Positions 43,935-53,090 are shown, numbered from the stretch's first letter. The stretch is DNA of 64,000 bases from Legionellales bacterium (GCA_002709565.1 PAPY01000007.1:62001-126000); one strand, 5' to 3'. Numbers and translations: made by a program. The notes: generated from the letters alone by a model not told the origin.

Positions 43935-45389
43935 ATGTTGATATTCGAGCAAGGCACTAAGAACCGTCGCGCATTTATGCAAGCTCCTCGAGGCGAGTTT
44001 AGTACGGATGATTTCCCGGCGCATTTATTACGGGAAACCACACCAACGTTACCCGAAGTCTCTGAGTTACAAGCGGTACGTCATTACACCAAGTTATCAC
44101 AAAAGAACTTTTCTATCGATACGCAATTTTATCCGTTAGGATCTTGCACCATGAAATACAACCCTCGTGGCGTGCATCGCTTAGCGACCTACCCAGGATA
44201 TTTGGGGCGCCATCCATTAGCGCCAGACCAACATAGTCAGGGTTATTTACAAAGTATTTATGAATTGCAAGAAATTTTAAAATCTGTCACCGGCATGCAG
44301 GGCATTTCCCTCGCCCCAATGGCGGGTGCTCAAGGTGAATTCGCCGGTGTGCAAATGATCCAGGCCTACCATGAAGCCCGTGGAGATACTGCACGTAGTG
44401 AAATCATTGTCCCTGAAGCAGCCCACGGTACCAATCCTGCCTCTGCGGTGATGTGTGGTTACACCGTAAAATCTCTACCAATTGCTGATGACGGTGATGT
44501 GGACTTTGACGCTCTGAAAAGCATCGTTGGTCCGCAAACCGCAGGGATCATGTTAACAAACCCATCTACGCTGGGGGTGTTTGAACGTCGGATCAAAGAT
44601 GTCGCCGACTTGATTCATGATGCTGGCGGACTGTTGTATTACGATGGCGCGAACCTGAATGCTATTTTAGGTAAAACCCGTCCCGGTGACATGGGTTTTG
44701 ACGTCATGCACATGAATTTACACAAAACCTTTGCCACCCCTCACGGTGCGGGTGGACCTGGCTCTGGCCCTGTGGCCGTAGCAGAATGTTTAGAACCTTA
44801 TCTTCCCGTGCCCATTGTCGTCAAAGAAGGGGAGTATTATCGTTTGGTCGCTGAGAGTGAGCGGCCTGATTCCATTGGTCACTTGTCGGCATTTGCGGGT
44901 AATGCCAACATTATGCTGCGGGCTTATATTTATGCACGCATGCTAGGACGTGAAGGCTTAATTCGTGCGGGTGAATTTGCCACACTAAATGCCAATTACT
45001 TGATGAAGCGATTACAAGATGCGGGGTTTGATTTAGCTTATCCTGAGCGTCGGGCAACCCATGAATTCATCATCACTATGGCGCGACAAGCAAAACAAAT
45101 GGATATTACCGCAATGGATTTTGCCAAGCGGTTATTGGACTATGATATGCATGCGCCAACCACGTATTTCCCATTGCTGATTGCTGAGTGTTTGCTGATT
45201 GAACCTACTGAGACAGAAAGTAAAGAAGTCTTAGATAAATTCGTTGAGGTAATGATTAAAATTCAGCAAGAAGCTGAAAGCGATCCAGACATGGTGCGTA
45301 ACGCGCCTTATACGCGTCCGGTACGCAGACTCGATGATGTTAAAGCAGCTCGGGAATTGGATTTGGTGTGGAAAGAACCGAGCGCTTAA
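43935..45389 (+). CDS. gcvPB: Glycine dehydrogenase (decarboxylating) subunit 2
   Basis: 484 residues, the C-terminal half of the split P protein. It carries the PLP-lysine in [18 protein letters not shown] and the upstream [14 protein letters not shown] and [12 protein letters not shown] motifs. It pairs with GcvPA in the cytoplasm. The stop codon lies in the loop side of an intrinsic terminator, closing the operon. Confidence 0.97.
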   Translation: MLIFEQGTKNRRAFMQAPRGEFSTDDFPAHLLRETTPTLPEVSELQAVRHYTKLSQKNFSIDTQFYPLGSCTMKYNPRGVHRLATYPGYLGRHPLAPDQHSQGYLQSIYELQEILKSVTGMQGISLAPMAGAQGEFAGVQMIQAYHEARGDTARSEIIVPEAAHGTNPASAVMCGYTVKSLPIADDGDVDFDALKSIVGPQTAGIMLTNPSTLGVFERRIKDVADLIHDAGGLLYYDGANLNAILGKTRPGDMGFDVMHMNLHKTFATPHGAGGPGSGPVAVAECLEPYLPVPIVVKEGEYYRLVAESERPDSIGHLSAFAGNANIMLRAYIYARMLGREGLIRAGEFATLNANYLMKRLQDAGFDLAYPERRATHEFIITMARQAKQMDITAMDFAKRLLDYDMHAPTTYFPLLIAECLLIEPTETESKEVLDKFVEVMIKIQQEAESDPDMVRNAPYTRPVRRLDDVKAARELDLVWKEPSA

Positions 45390-45405
45390 GAAAGCGCTCG
45401 GTTTT
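45376..45405 (+). terminator. Intrinsic terminator of the gcv operon
   Basis: AACCGAGCGCTT (45376-45387) pairs perfectly with AAGCGCTCGGTT (45392-45403) around a 4-nt loop, followed by TTTT. It overlaps the last codons and stop of gcvPB. Confidence 0.88.
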
Positions 45406-45434
45406 GTGAGCATATGTCATTCTATACCATAGCA

Positions 45435-45908
45435 CTACCCTCGCTTACCAACACTGTGGTATTTCTTGAAGTCATTGACTTTTGCTTTTTGTTCTGGTGT
45501 TAACAAGGTATAAATTTGATGCCCTTGCTCAGCTCTTATTAACATCGTACTCGCCATGGTTTGGGTTTGCGCGTCAATAAGGGTTTGGGCTTTTTGGCTA
45601 TCAAAATTATCACTGTTTACTAGGGCCCGGATCTTGTCGTGACCGGCTTTTAATGCGGCACGGTTTTTTTGGAATTCAGGTTTGTTCTTATTCATGATAG
45701 ATTTGATTTGTGTTACTTGCTCGTCGGTTAATTGTAATTTTTTCTTCATATGAGCAAGGCGTGGATGGACGCCATCTTTAGCTACAGCATGCTTGCCACT
45801 CCCGTGATGGTTATAACCGCCGCATGGCTTCTCTGCCATGGCTGGGGCTGCTGCTACGAGGGAGGCACTTAAGATCCCGCCGGTTAAAAGGGTTGCTAAT
45901 TTTTTCAT
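45435..45908 (-). CDS. CpxP/Spy-family periplasmic protein
   Basis: 157 residues. A signal peptide (KKLATLLTGGILSASLVAAAPAMA) precedes a small helical domain with the two LTxxQ motifs of the family: LQLTDEQVTQI and LLTPEQKAKV. His-rich residues follow the cleavage site (GYNHHGSGKHA). CpxP and Spy are ATP-independent periplasmic chaperones; CpxP also damps the CpxA kinase. It is divergent from the cpxR-like gene across 170 bp containing a CpxR-type box. Confidence 0.88.
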   Translation of the reverse strand: MKKLATLLTGGILSASLVAAAPAMAEKPCGGYNHHGSGKHAVAKDGVHPRLAHMKKKLQLTDEQVTQIKSIMNKNKPEFQKNRAALKAGHDKIRALVNSDNFDSQKAQTLIDAQTQTMASTMLIRAEQGHQIYTLLTPEQKAKVNDFKKYHSVGKRG

Positions 45909-45997
45909 CGATTTCTCCTAGTTAGTTAATGTCATCTGACAACTCAAAGTCTACAACCCAATCCATGGCCTGTGTGTTAAGCCCGGGCAAAGTCAGT

Positions 45998-46013
45998 GTA
46001 AAGACTGGGTAAA
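45998..46013. promoter_or_regulatory. CpxR-type box between the cpxP-like and cpxR-like genes
   Basis: GTAAA (45998-46002), six bases and GTAAA (46009-46013), close to the tandem GTAAA consensus bound by phosphorylated CpxR. It lies about 66 bp before the regulator's ATG and 90 bp from the divergent chaperone gene, fit to control both. Confidence 0.65.
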
Positions 46014-46078
46014 GCACTGCAAATGTAACCTAAACTATGTCATAGTTAGTCTTATCAAAAAACTGAGATAGACTGACT

Positions 46079-46762
46079 ATGACGAGAGTACTCCTTATCG
46101 ATGACGATAAAGCATTTTGCGAATTACTGACGGAATACCTAACTCCTGAAGATTTTACCGTGACGGCAGTGCATGATGGTGAAGCAGGTATTGCTGCTTG
46201 TAACGAGAGTTATGATGTCGTTATTCTTGATGTGATGATGCCCAAACTCAATGGCTTTGAAGTTTTGCGCAAACTACGAGAATCATCCGATATTCCGGTA
46301 TTGATGCTCACTGCCCGAGGCGAAGAGGTCGATAGAATTGTGGGCTTTGAGATGGGCGCCGATGACTATATCCCCAAACCCTGTAATCCGCGTGAATTAT
46401 TAGCGCGGTTGAAGGCTATCTTAAGACGGGCACACAAAGACAGCCCAAGTATGGATGAGTACCTTGAAGTAGACGATATTATTGTTGATGACAAAACCCA
46501 TCAAGTACTAGTGAAAGGGGAAGCGGTTGAATTAACCTTAGCAGAATACAATATGCTGAAATTATTGCTCAAACAAACAGGGCAGGTGATCAGCAAGGAA
46601 GTTTTATGCGAAACCGCACTGTCCCGTCCTCTTGAACAATTCGACCGTAGTATCGATGTTCATATCAGTCGCTTGCGCCACAAGCTTGGCCCCAAAGCCG
46701 ATGGCAATCCACGGATCAGAACCATTCGCGGCGTTGGTTATTTGTTTGAGGCGAATACATGA
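46079..46762 (+). CDS. cpxR: CpxR-like response regulator
   Basis: 227 residues, OmpR/PhoB class. Receiver motifs are LLIDDDKAFCELL, phospho-Asp in VVILDVMMPKLNGFE, Thr in VLMLTARGEE and Lys in DYIPKPCNPREL. The winged-helix domain contains EYNMLKLLLKQTGQVISKEVL and DRSIDVHISRLRHKLGP. Adjacent CpxA-like and CpxP-like genes support the CpxR call. The stop overlaps the kinase start by 4 bp. Confidence 0.88.
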   Translation: MTRVLLIDDDKAFCELLTEYLTPEDFTVTAVHDGEAGIAACNESYDVVILDVMMPKLNGFEVLRKLRESSDIPVLMLTARGEEVDRIVGFEMGADDYIPKPCNPRELLARLKAILRRAHKDSPSMDEYLEVDDIIVDDKTHQVLVKGEAVELTLAEYNMLKLLLKQTGQVISKEVLCETALSRPLEQFDRSIDVHISRLRHKLGPKADGNPRIRTIRGVGYLFEANT

Positions 46763-48057
46763 GTCGCTTGTATTGGAAAATTTTCTTGTGGTTTTGGCTA
46801 GCGATGTTGCTGATAATTGTTGCCACCGCAGTTTACAGCAGTTATTTTATTCATCACCGTTATGGTCCTATGCGGGTGACAGCGTTATTGAATATGTATG
46901 CTATAACTGCGGCGGAGGCTTATGATAGCGGCGGTGATAGGGCACTCGAACGCTGGTTGCGACAAGTGAATCCCAAAGAACGCATTCATCTATTCGTGCA
47001 ATCAGACAATGGCCAACAAATAATGCCACGTTCACCCCGTGCCCTTCGTATGCTGGAACGTCCTCGTGGACCGATTATCCGCGTCCCATTACAAACCAAA
47101 CGAGTAACTAATTACCAATTAGTGGCAATATTACCGCCGCATCGTATGATGACCCGTAAACGTCATGAGTCATATATTGCTGTGCGTTTTATCTTTGCGA
47201 TAATTATTACCGGTGTTATTTGTTATATACTATCAGTCTACTTAACACGACCATTACGCAAACTTAAAATTGCCGCCAGTCAAATAGCTGAAGGTAAATT
47301 ATCAACCCGCGTGAGCCAACAAATTCAACACCGCAAAGATGAAATCAGTGACTTGGCCCATGAGTTCGACAATATGGCGGAAAAAATTGAAACCTTAGTC
47401 ACGTCACAAAAACAATTAATGGAATATGTTTCCCATGAATTACGCTCACCCTTGGCGCGCTTACAAGTGAGCCTAGAGCTGGCGCGAAGGAACTCGCCCC
47501 AAGCTGCAGAGTCTGCGCTGGATCGCATCGAATTAGAGGCAACTCGGCTCAATGATCTAATTGGCGAAATCCTATCACTGGCCAATCTTCAACGCATGGA
47601 TCAAGCACTGGAAGACAAACAAGATATCGTCGCACTGCTTAAGGATATTATTGCTGATGCTGATTTGGAATTTGCCGAGCAAGCTAAATCTGTTGACTTC
47701 AATACAGATCGCAAGCAACAGGTTATGACAGTGAATGCGCGCTTGCTACGCCGATCTATCGAAAACGTCCTGCGTAATGCATTACGTTATAATCCCAGCA
47801 ATAGTGCGGTCAATGTTACACTGCGGTGTCAGGAAGACGGTGTTACTATTACTGTCCGTGATCATGGACCAGGGGTAGCCCCGGCTGATTTAGAGGCTAT
47901 CTTTATGCCTTTTTATCGAAGCGATCAACAAGACCAAACCGGTTATGGTTTAGGTTTAGCGATTGCTAAACAAGCTGTCAAAATTCATCACGGCAGTATC
48001 ACTGCTCAGAATGCTGATGGTGGTGGTTTAGAGGTGACAATTACGATACCGCAATAA
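46759..48057 (+). CDS. cpxA: CpxA-like sensor histidine kinase
   Basis: 432 residues. Two spans (~7-29 and ~137-158) flank a basic periplasmic loop of ~105 residues, shorter than in E. coli CpxA. HAMP (TRPLRKLKIAASQIAEGKLS) leads to the phospho-His in MEYVSHELRSPLARLQVSLE, the N box IENVLRNALRYN and G boxes DHGPGV and GYGLGLAIAKQ. It should sense envelope stress and phosphorylate the neighbouring CpxR. Confidence 0.88.
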   Translation: MSRLYWKIFLWFWLAMLLIIVATAVYSSYFIHHRYGPMRVTALLNMYAITAAEAYDSGGDRALERWLRQVNPKERIHLFVQSDNGQQIMPRSPRALRMLERPRGPIIRVPLQTKRVTNYQLVAILPPHRMMTRKRHESYIAVRFIFAIIITGVICYILSVYLTRPLRKLKIAASQIAEGKLSTRVSQQIQHRKDEISDLAHEFDNMAEKIETLVTSQKQLMEYVSHELRSPLARLQVSLELARRNSPQAAESALDRIELEATRLNDLIGEILSLANLQRMDQALEDKQDIVALLKDIIADADLEFAEQAKSVDFNTDRKQQVMTVNARLLRRSIENVLRNALRYNPSNSAVNVTLRCQEDGVTITVRDHGPGVAPADLEAIFMPFYRSDQQDQTGYGLGLAIAKQAVKIHHGSITAQNADGGGLEVTITIPQ

Positions 48058-48059
48058 AA

Positions 48060-48194
48060 AATTGCGGCACCCTCGGCGCTTGGGGCAACCTCCCCGGTGC
48101 GCCGCAACAGGATCCCGAGTGCCATAAAGTGGTTTATGTTAACGGTAATACCTCGCAGGGGTTAAAACTACTAATTCCAGCCACACGGGCCTAA
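48060..48194 (+). pseudogene. C-terminal coding remnant of an unrecognised gene
   Basis: Directly after the cpxA stop, 44 codons stay open and read like protein (NCGTLGAWGNLPGAPQQDP, then CHKVVYVNGNTSQGLKLLIP) up to TAA at 48192. There is no start or ribosome site. It looks like the tail of a gene whose front was lost when DNA inserted or deleted here; its end overlaps the first unit of the palindrome array. I cannot name the family. Confidence 0.35.
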
Positions 48195-48368
48195 TTACAC
48201 CATGTGGCTGAATAAAATTGAATTATCCAGCCAATTACACTCTAAAACCAAGCTAATTGGCTGATAAACTTTGAAATCTTCAGCCAATTAGCATAAAATA
48301 ACCCCCTAATTGGCTGAATAAAATTGAATTATCCAGCCACACGCACTAAAATTAGGGCCGTGTGGCTG
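48178..48368. promoter_or_regulatory. Four-unit palindrome array (A-B-B-A) upstream of ATPase gene 2
   Basis: Units at 48178-48210, 48228-48263, 48281-48316 and 48334-48368 are separated by linkers of exactly 17 bp. The outer two have arms CAGCCACA/TGTGGCTG; the inner two have CAGCCAATTA/TAATTGGCTG. Linkers 1 and 3 are identical (AATAAAATTGAATTATC). Unit starts are 50, 53 and 53 bp apart. The last arm overlaps the GAGGT ribosome site of the gene. Confidence 0.9.
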
Positions 48369-48377
48369 AGGTACCCT

Positions 48378-49832
48378 ATGAAATCGACTCTAATACCCGT
48401 AAATATCGACTTTTGTGGCCGTGAAGAGGAGCAAGAACGGTTGCAGGACATTATTACCTATCCAAAAGCCCGGACTCTGGTGGTTTATGGCCGCCGGCGT
48501 ATTGGCAAGACAGAGCTACTTGAGCAAACATTTCGCAAGCGCAATTTGGTCAAATTCGAAGGGATTGAAGGTAAGTCCGAGGCTGAACAGATGTCACATG
48601 TTCTCTCATTACTGGCGGAACTGTGTGATGAACCATTGCTGAAGAAACTCGCTGTCAGCAGTTGGACCGAAATATTTAAGTTGATTGCGGAGCAAGTTAG
48701 CGAAGGTCCTTGGACGCTTTATTTTGAAGAATTGCAATGGTTGGCAGCCTATAAGGGAGACTTTGTCGCGGAGCTAAAATATGTCTGGGATAATCATTTT
48801 CGCCATAATAATGAATTGATTATTATTCTTTGTGGCTCATCGCCTTCCTTTATGATCAATCAAGTAACTCATTCCAAAGCGCTGTACAATCGCAGTCTCT
48901 TTGAGTTACCCATACATGAATTTCACCTGAATGATGCGCAACAGTTTATGCCAAATTATACAGCTCATGATGTGATGGATGCTATCTTGTCTGTCGGTGG
49001 AATTCCTGAATATTTACAGTGGTTAAAGGAAGATGGCTCGGTATTTTTGAGTCTCTGCCAGCAAGCATTTCGTTCGGGTAGTCCATTCTTCGGTGAAACG
49101 GACAGAATATTTGTGAGCAGTTTAGCGAATAATGAACATTACGAAAAGATTGTTAGATTTCTCGCTAAAAATCGCTTTGCTACCCGCGCTGAAATCGCTA
49201 CAGCTATCAAAATGTCAACGGGAGGTAGCTTAACAAATCTATTACAAGATCTAGAGCTTTGCGGATTTATCCGAAAATTTGTGCCTTACCATTTAAAGCA
49301 AGATAGTTTACTTGCACGTTATCATATTAATGATGCCTATTTGCAATTTTACTTTAAATTTATTGAGCCTATCAAAGCGCGTATCGCTTCTGGTGAGTTT
49401 GATAAAGATCCAACAAAGGCACTGGCGATTGATGATTATCGTAAGTGGCTTGGTTTTTCTTTCGAGCGGTTTTGTCGGCGTTACGCTTATGTCATCGCGC
49501 GGATTTTAGGATTTTATGCGATTGATTATGAGTTTGGCGCTTACTTTAGTCGTAAAGCTGTCGGGGAACAGCCGGGTTATCAAATTGATTTGCTATTTGA
49601 TAGAAAAGATAGGGTTTTCACGATTTGTGAGATCAAGTACTTACAGTCCAAAGTTGATACTAGTGTAATCGAGGCGATGGAGCGTAAAATTCAATTATTT
49701 CCTAATCCAAAAGGCTATCGAATCCAGCGGGTCTTGATCTGTAATCATGGCGCAACGGAGTCTCTGGTTAATCGTGCCTATTTTGACCGAATTATTACCC
49801 TAGAAGACCTATTCGAGCCCCATCATTGGTAG
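48378..49832 (+). CDS. AAA/STAND-type ATPase with C-terminal PD-(D/E)XK-like domain (copy 2)
   Basis: 484 residues. Walker A is GRRRIGKT (38-45); the Walker B equivalent TLYFEELQWL has Glu-Glu rather than Asp-Glu. A winged-helix segment (FATRAEIATAIKMSTGGSL) precedes a DUF234-like domain with D404 (YQIDLLF) and E418-I-K420. It has the same architecture as copies 1 and 3 but is much more diverged. ATG 48378 is 5 nt from GAGGT; a longer reading from 48324 would run through the array. Copy 4 follows after 116 bp. Confidence 0.83.
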   Translation: MKSTLIPVNIDFCGREEEQERLQDIITYPKARTLVVYGRRRIGKTELLEQTFRKRNLVKFEGIEGKSEAEQMSHVLSLLAELCDEPLLKKLAVSSWTEIFKLIAEQVSEGPWTLYFEELQWLAAYKGDFVAELKYVWDNHFRHNNELIIILCGSSPSFMINQVTHSKALYNRSLFELPIHEFHLNDAQQFMPNYTAHDVMDAILSVGGIPEYLQWLKEDGSVFLSLCQQAFRSGSPFFGETDRIFVSSLANNEHYEKIVRFLAKNRFATRAEIATAIKMSTGGSLTNLLQDLELCGFIRKFVPYHLKQDSLLARYHINDAYLQFYFKFIEPIKARIASGEFDKDPTKALAIDDYRKWLGFSFERFCRRYAYVIARILGFYAIDYEFGAYFSRKAVGEQPGYQIDLLFDRKDRVFTICEIKYLQSKVDTSVIEAMERKIQLFPNPKGYRIQRVLICNHGATESLVNRAYFDRIITLEDLFEPHHW

Positions 49833-49847
49833 TAACTAGTCCCGACT

Positions 49848-49931
49848 CTTCGGTTATAACCGAAGGTTTTCGGGTAAATCCTTCGGTTGTAACCGAAGGA
49901 TTATGGGGCTATACTTCGGTTACAACCGAAG
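49848..49931. promoter_or_regulatory. Three-unit palindrome array upstream of ATPase gene 4
   Basis: Three 18-bp palindromes at 49848, 49881 and 49914, exactly 33 bp apart: CTTCGGTTATAACCGAAG and two variants at the central bases. The first starts 16 bp after the stop of the preceding ATPase gene, the last ends 17 bp before the next ATG, so the array fills the gap. Confidence 0.9.
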
Positions 49932-49948
49932 TCACTTGAGTCATTGTC

Positions 49949-51163
49949 ATGCAAGAACTCTCCGATATCCAAGAGATAATATTTGAACAATTTAATCGAG
50001 CGCCGTTTTATCCGCGCCAAGTATTCGAGCAATTTAATCTCAATCGTCAAATCACGGGCCTAGTGGGAGCGAGGGGGATCGGGAAGACAACGTATCTTCT
50101 AAAGCAAGCGTTAGAAGCTGGGGCAAAACAAGGTGAGGCAATGTACGTCTCGGCGGATAATATTTTTTTCCTCGAGAACAAACTCGTCGACTTGGTCGAT
50201 CAGCTGTATAAAGGTACCAAAACCCGTCTATTGTGTATTGATGAAATCCACAAATATCCGAATTGGAATCAAGAGCTAAAAAACATTGCGGATATTTATA
50301 AAGATTTTCGTGTGCTCTTCACCGGTAGTTCAGCGATTGATATCATACACAGTAAATACGATCTATCACGACGTGTCGCACTGTATCATCTCAATGGTTT
50401 GTCATTTCGTGAGTATCTCGAGTTTTACTTAGAGGTGTCGCTCCCCCGTGTTTCATTCAATGAATTATTGGCTAACCATGTGGATATCGTGAATCAAATT
50501 GATATCCCAAAGATACTGATGTATTTCAACGATTATTTGCAAATCGGTTATTATCCTTTTTTTAAAGAGCTTGATGAGCAACGGGAAAAATTTGATGCCG
50601 TTGAGAATGCCGTCCAGAAAACAATTTATGAAGATATCGGCACATTGCATCAACTGAAGACATCAACTCTATTAACCATAGAGCGGCTCTACAAATATAT
50701 TTTGAATTCACAGCCCGGTGAGATGAGTGCGTACAAATTAGCAAGCGCACTGAATAAAGATTTTGATAGTATTAGCGAATATTTAAAGTTTCTCGAGCAG
50801 GCAGGTTTAATACGGTTCTTGTTTACTCAACAGTCAGGTAAAGCTCAATTGCGTAATCCGGCTAAGATGTACCCCGATAACCCAAACTTAATTTATGCCA
50901 GTTATTTGCCACAACTGGCGGACTCAACCATTGGTAAGGTACGTGAAACCTTTGTTATCTCCCATTTACAAAATGCAGGCCTCAAACCACATTACAATAA
51001 TGTTGGTGATTTTGTGGTGGATGATGTGGTGCTCGAAGTGGGTGGCCGCAATAAAACTCGCAAGCAAATCCGTGATGTGGACAATGCCTATATCCTGGCA
51101 GACGGCATTGTCATGGGTAGTGGGAACAAAGTTCCTTTATATCTGGTTGGGTTACTCTATTAA
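49949..51163 (+). CDS. AAA_14/DUF4143-family ATPase (copy 4)
   Basis: 404 residues of a different subfamily from the other three. Walker A is GARGIGKT (40-47), Walker B LLCIDE (94-99), then a sensor-like FTGSS. The middle has the AAA_14 pattern (LNGLSFREYLEFY) and a helix-turn-helix-like stretch (MSAYKLASALNKDFDSISEYL); the C-terminal DUF4143 domain ends in VVDDVVLEVGGRNKT, a degenerate nuclease-like core. The role of the family is not known. ATG 49949 lacks a good ribosome site, so translation may depend on the array region. Confidence 0.85.
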   Translation: MQELSDIQEIIFEQFNRAPFYPRQVFEQFNLNRQITGLVGARGIGKTTYLLKQALEAGAKQGEAMYVSADNIFFLENKLVDLVDQLYKGTKTRLLCIDEIHKYPNWNQELKNIADIYKDFRVLFTGSSAIDIIHSKYDLSRRVALYHLNGLSFREYLEFYLEVSLPRVSFNELLANHVDIVNQIDIPKILMYFNDYLQIGYYPFFKELDEQREKFDAVENAVQKTIYEDIGTLHQLKTSTLLTIERLYKYILNSQPGEMSAYKLASALNKDFDSISEYLKFLEQAGLIRFLFTQQSGKAQLRNPAKMYPDNPNLIYASYLPQLADSTIGKVRETFVISHLQNAGLKPHYNNVGDFVVDDVVLEVGGRNKTRKQIRDVDNAYILADGIVMGSGNKVPLYLVGLLY

Positions 51164-51266
51164 TCAGATAGTTAATGCTGTCCCGCGTATTTTTGACTAA
51201 TAAGTTTGCAAAGCCAGCCTTGAAGGGGTACTATTGGTCCAATTATAAGTTAACGGAGAGAGCGCT

Positions 51267-51518
51267 ATGCTAACCCAAAAATTTGAACTGCAGACAGCAA
51301 TAAGTAAATCAGGGCAAGAAGATCCTTTAACTAGTATTCATTTTGGCTGCCAAGGAGTGGGTTATAAAGCTAAGCTTACAGGGACGCGGAAAGCAATAAA
51401 AGCCCCTTATTCCGAATGGTGGTCAAGTCAATCTACCACAGAATCATCATCAGATGCTCACGGCCAGGATAAAGCTGAGAATCCTGATGATTCCAAGCCT
51501 GCGACCTGTCTAAGATAA
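51267..51518 (+). CDS. Small hypothetical protein
   Basis: 83 residues, mostly polar, with no family I recognise. The C-terminal half is Ser/Asp/Lys-rich and probably disordered (ESSSDAHGQDKAENPDDSK). Coding is supported by AACGGAGAGAGCGCT before ATG 51267, with GGAG at suitable spacing. It is convergent with the yhhQ gene, 19 bp apart, after the fourth ATPase gene. Confidence 0.5.
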   Translation: MLTQKFELQTAISKSGQEDPLTSIHFGCQGVGYKAKLTGTRKAIKAPYSEWWSSQSTTESSSDAHGQDKAENPDDSKPATCLR

Positions 51519-51537
51519 GAAAGATACGTCTAACCAC

Positions 51538-52290
51538 TTAATCACTTGAGGGTGAGTTTGCTTCACCCTCAAGTAAATTATCCTCACTGGAATAATCCCC
51601 TTCCAAACTCAAGAAATTAAACTTGGTATGCTTGTCGTAAATATCCAAACCTTCGAGGCGTTTTAATTTCTTGGTTAATGGTAATGAAATCGGCAAGCCT
51701 AATATCTCTACCGCGACTTTGATAAACCACAGGGTAATAATAAACTCTACGAGATTGTTATTGCTCATCATGCCGTAGAAGGCAATGGTGCTAAAGAATA
51801 CGCTGTCAAAGCCAGCCGCAATAAAGGTTGATAAGACGTAGCGTGAGCCGACCGCTTTGCCCTGCATTTTGATTTTGAGTTTAGCGAGAATAATGGCATT
51901 CAACGGTTCTGCCAAAAAGTAACTGACAATAGAACCTAAGATAATACGACCATCCATCGTCATTAAATCATTAAAAATCTCATTGTGAGTAGCGTAACTA
52001 GGACTAGGTAGGTGAATGACAATTTGTCCGTAGATAAGAAACAAGATGTTAAACAAAAAACCACACCAAATGGCACGACGGGTGTGTTTGTATCCATAAA
52101 TCTCTGTGATCAAATCGGCGAACAAAAACGTCAGCGGGAATATTAAGGCACCCGCATCGGTATTTAAACCAAAGATATGAATCAAACGGGGATCAAACCA
52201 ATTAGCTAATACCATCGCCATGGTGTAACACAACATCAAGAACCACAAAAAACGTGGTTGCATGGTGATAGTGTGAGTGGTCGTATTCAT
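51538..52290 (-). CDS. yhhQ: Queuosine precursor transporter, YhhQ family
   Basis: 250 residues with six hydrophobic spans of the COG1738 family. Signatures include ANWFDPRLIHIFGLNTDAGALIFPL split across residues ~25-49, FADLITEIYGYKHTRRAIW and SYFLAEPLNAIILAKLK. YhhQ imports preQ0/preQ1 for queuosine in tRNA. The C-terminal tail is long and acidic. It overlaps dapB by one base (ATGA). Confidence 0.9.
   Translation of the reverse strand: MNTTTHTITMQPRFLWFLMLCYTMAMVLANWFDPRLIHIFGLNTDAGALIFPLTFLFADLITEIYGYKHTRRAIWCGFLFNILFLIYGQIVIHLPSPSYATHNEIFNDLMTMDGRIILGSIVSYFLAEPLNAIILAKLKIKMQGKAVGSRYVLSTFIAAGFDSVFFSTIAFYGMMSNNNLVEFIITLWFIKVAVEILGLPISLPLTKKLKRLEGLDIYDKHTKFNFLSLEGDYSSEDNLLEGEANSPSSD
51544..51574. 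other. Perfect 12-bp hairpin at the 3' end of yhhQ
   Basis: ACTTGAGGGTGA (51544-51555) pairs with TCACCCTCAAGT (51563-51574) around 7 nt. It lies inside the last codons of the minus-strand yhhQ gene, next to the convergent small ORF. Without a T-run on either side it is not a standard terminator, but it may end transcripts or protect a 3' end. Confidence 0.5.
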
Positions 52291-53021
52291 CAGAGAATAG
52301 TGTCCAAGCCATAGATCAGTTTATCCAACTCCATGACTTTATGGCAGGATAAACACACACCAGGCATAAAGCTTTGGCGATGCATGGAGTCATGACGAAT
52401 GGTTAAGGTCTCATAGTGGCCACCAAAGATTACTTCTTGGTGTGCGACCAGTCCTGGCAAGCGAATAGAATGGATATTAATAGCATCACAATCTGCACCA
52501 CGGGCACCGGAGATGAGTTCTTTGCACTCCGGTGCAGTGACAGACGCTTGGCGTGCTGTTGACATCATTTGCGCGGTTTTCACCGCGGTACCTGATGGCG
52601 CGTCTTTTTTGCCATCATGGTGTAATTCAATAATCTCCGCATGGGAAAAATATTTCATGGCATCTTTGGCATAACGCATCATTAATACCGCACCGATAGA
52701 GAAGTTCGGCACGATGAGCGCACCCAGTTGTTTCTCGGCACAGGCTTGTTCAAGCTTGGCAATATCTTCTGGGCTTAAGCCACTGGTGCCAATGACGGGA
52801 TGGCTGCCAGCTTCGATAATCGTCATGGTGTTGCTGAATGCAGCATCGGGCACGGTTAAATCCACCACCACGTCAGCGTTAGTTGATTGAATGGCTGCCG
52901 CTAAATCGTCATTGCGGCCAGTTTGACCCACGAGTTCCAATCCATTGTCTGCGTCCACGGCAAGTACCGCTTCACGCCCCATACGCCCATTGGCGCCATT
53001 AATGATTACTTTGATAGCCAT
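52290..53021 (-). CDS. dapB: 4-hydroxy-tetrahydrodipicolinate reductase
   Basis: 243 residues. The cofactor loop is INGANGRMGREAV, and the diagnostic substrate motif ELHHDGKKDAPSGTA contains the catalytic His and Lys. It makes tetrahydrodipicolinate for lysine and meso-diaminopimelate. The start at 53021 has GGGAG upstream; five extra residues to 53036 are unlikely. It is coupled to yhhQ downstream. Confidence 0.95.
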   Translation of the reverse strand: MAIKVIINGANGRMGREAVLAVDADNGLELVGQTGRNDDLAAAIQSTNADVVVDLTVPDAAFSNTMTIIEAGSHPVIGTSGLSPEDIAKLEQACAEKQLGALIVPNFSIGAVLMMRYAKDAMKYFSHAEIIELHHDGKKDAPSGTAVKTAQMMSTARQASVTAPECKELISGARGADCDAINIHSIRLPGLVAHQEVIFGGHYETLTIRHDSMHRQSFMPGVCLSCHKVMELDKLIYGLDTIL

Positions 53022-53090
53022 AATGCTCTCCCTCAACAGTGAGGGGCATTATAGCTTGCACGGATGAAGATTACGAGTACTGGCGTAATG

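Noticed and set aside
48178-48368. CRISPR or transposon ends
   Set aside because: Two alternating arm types in mirror order with constant 17-bp linkers fit operator sites better; no transposase or cas gene is nearby.
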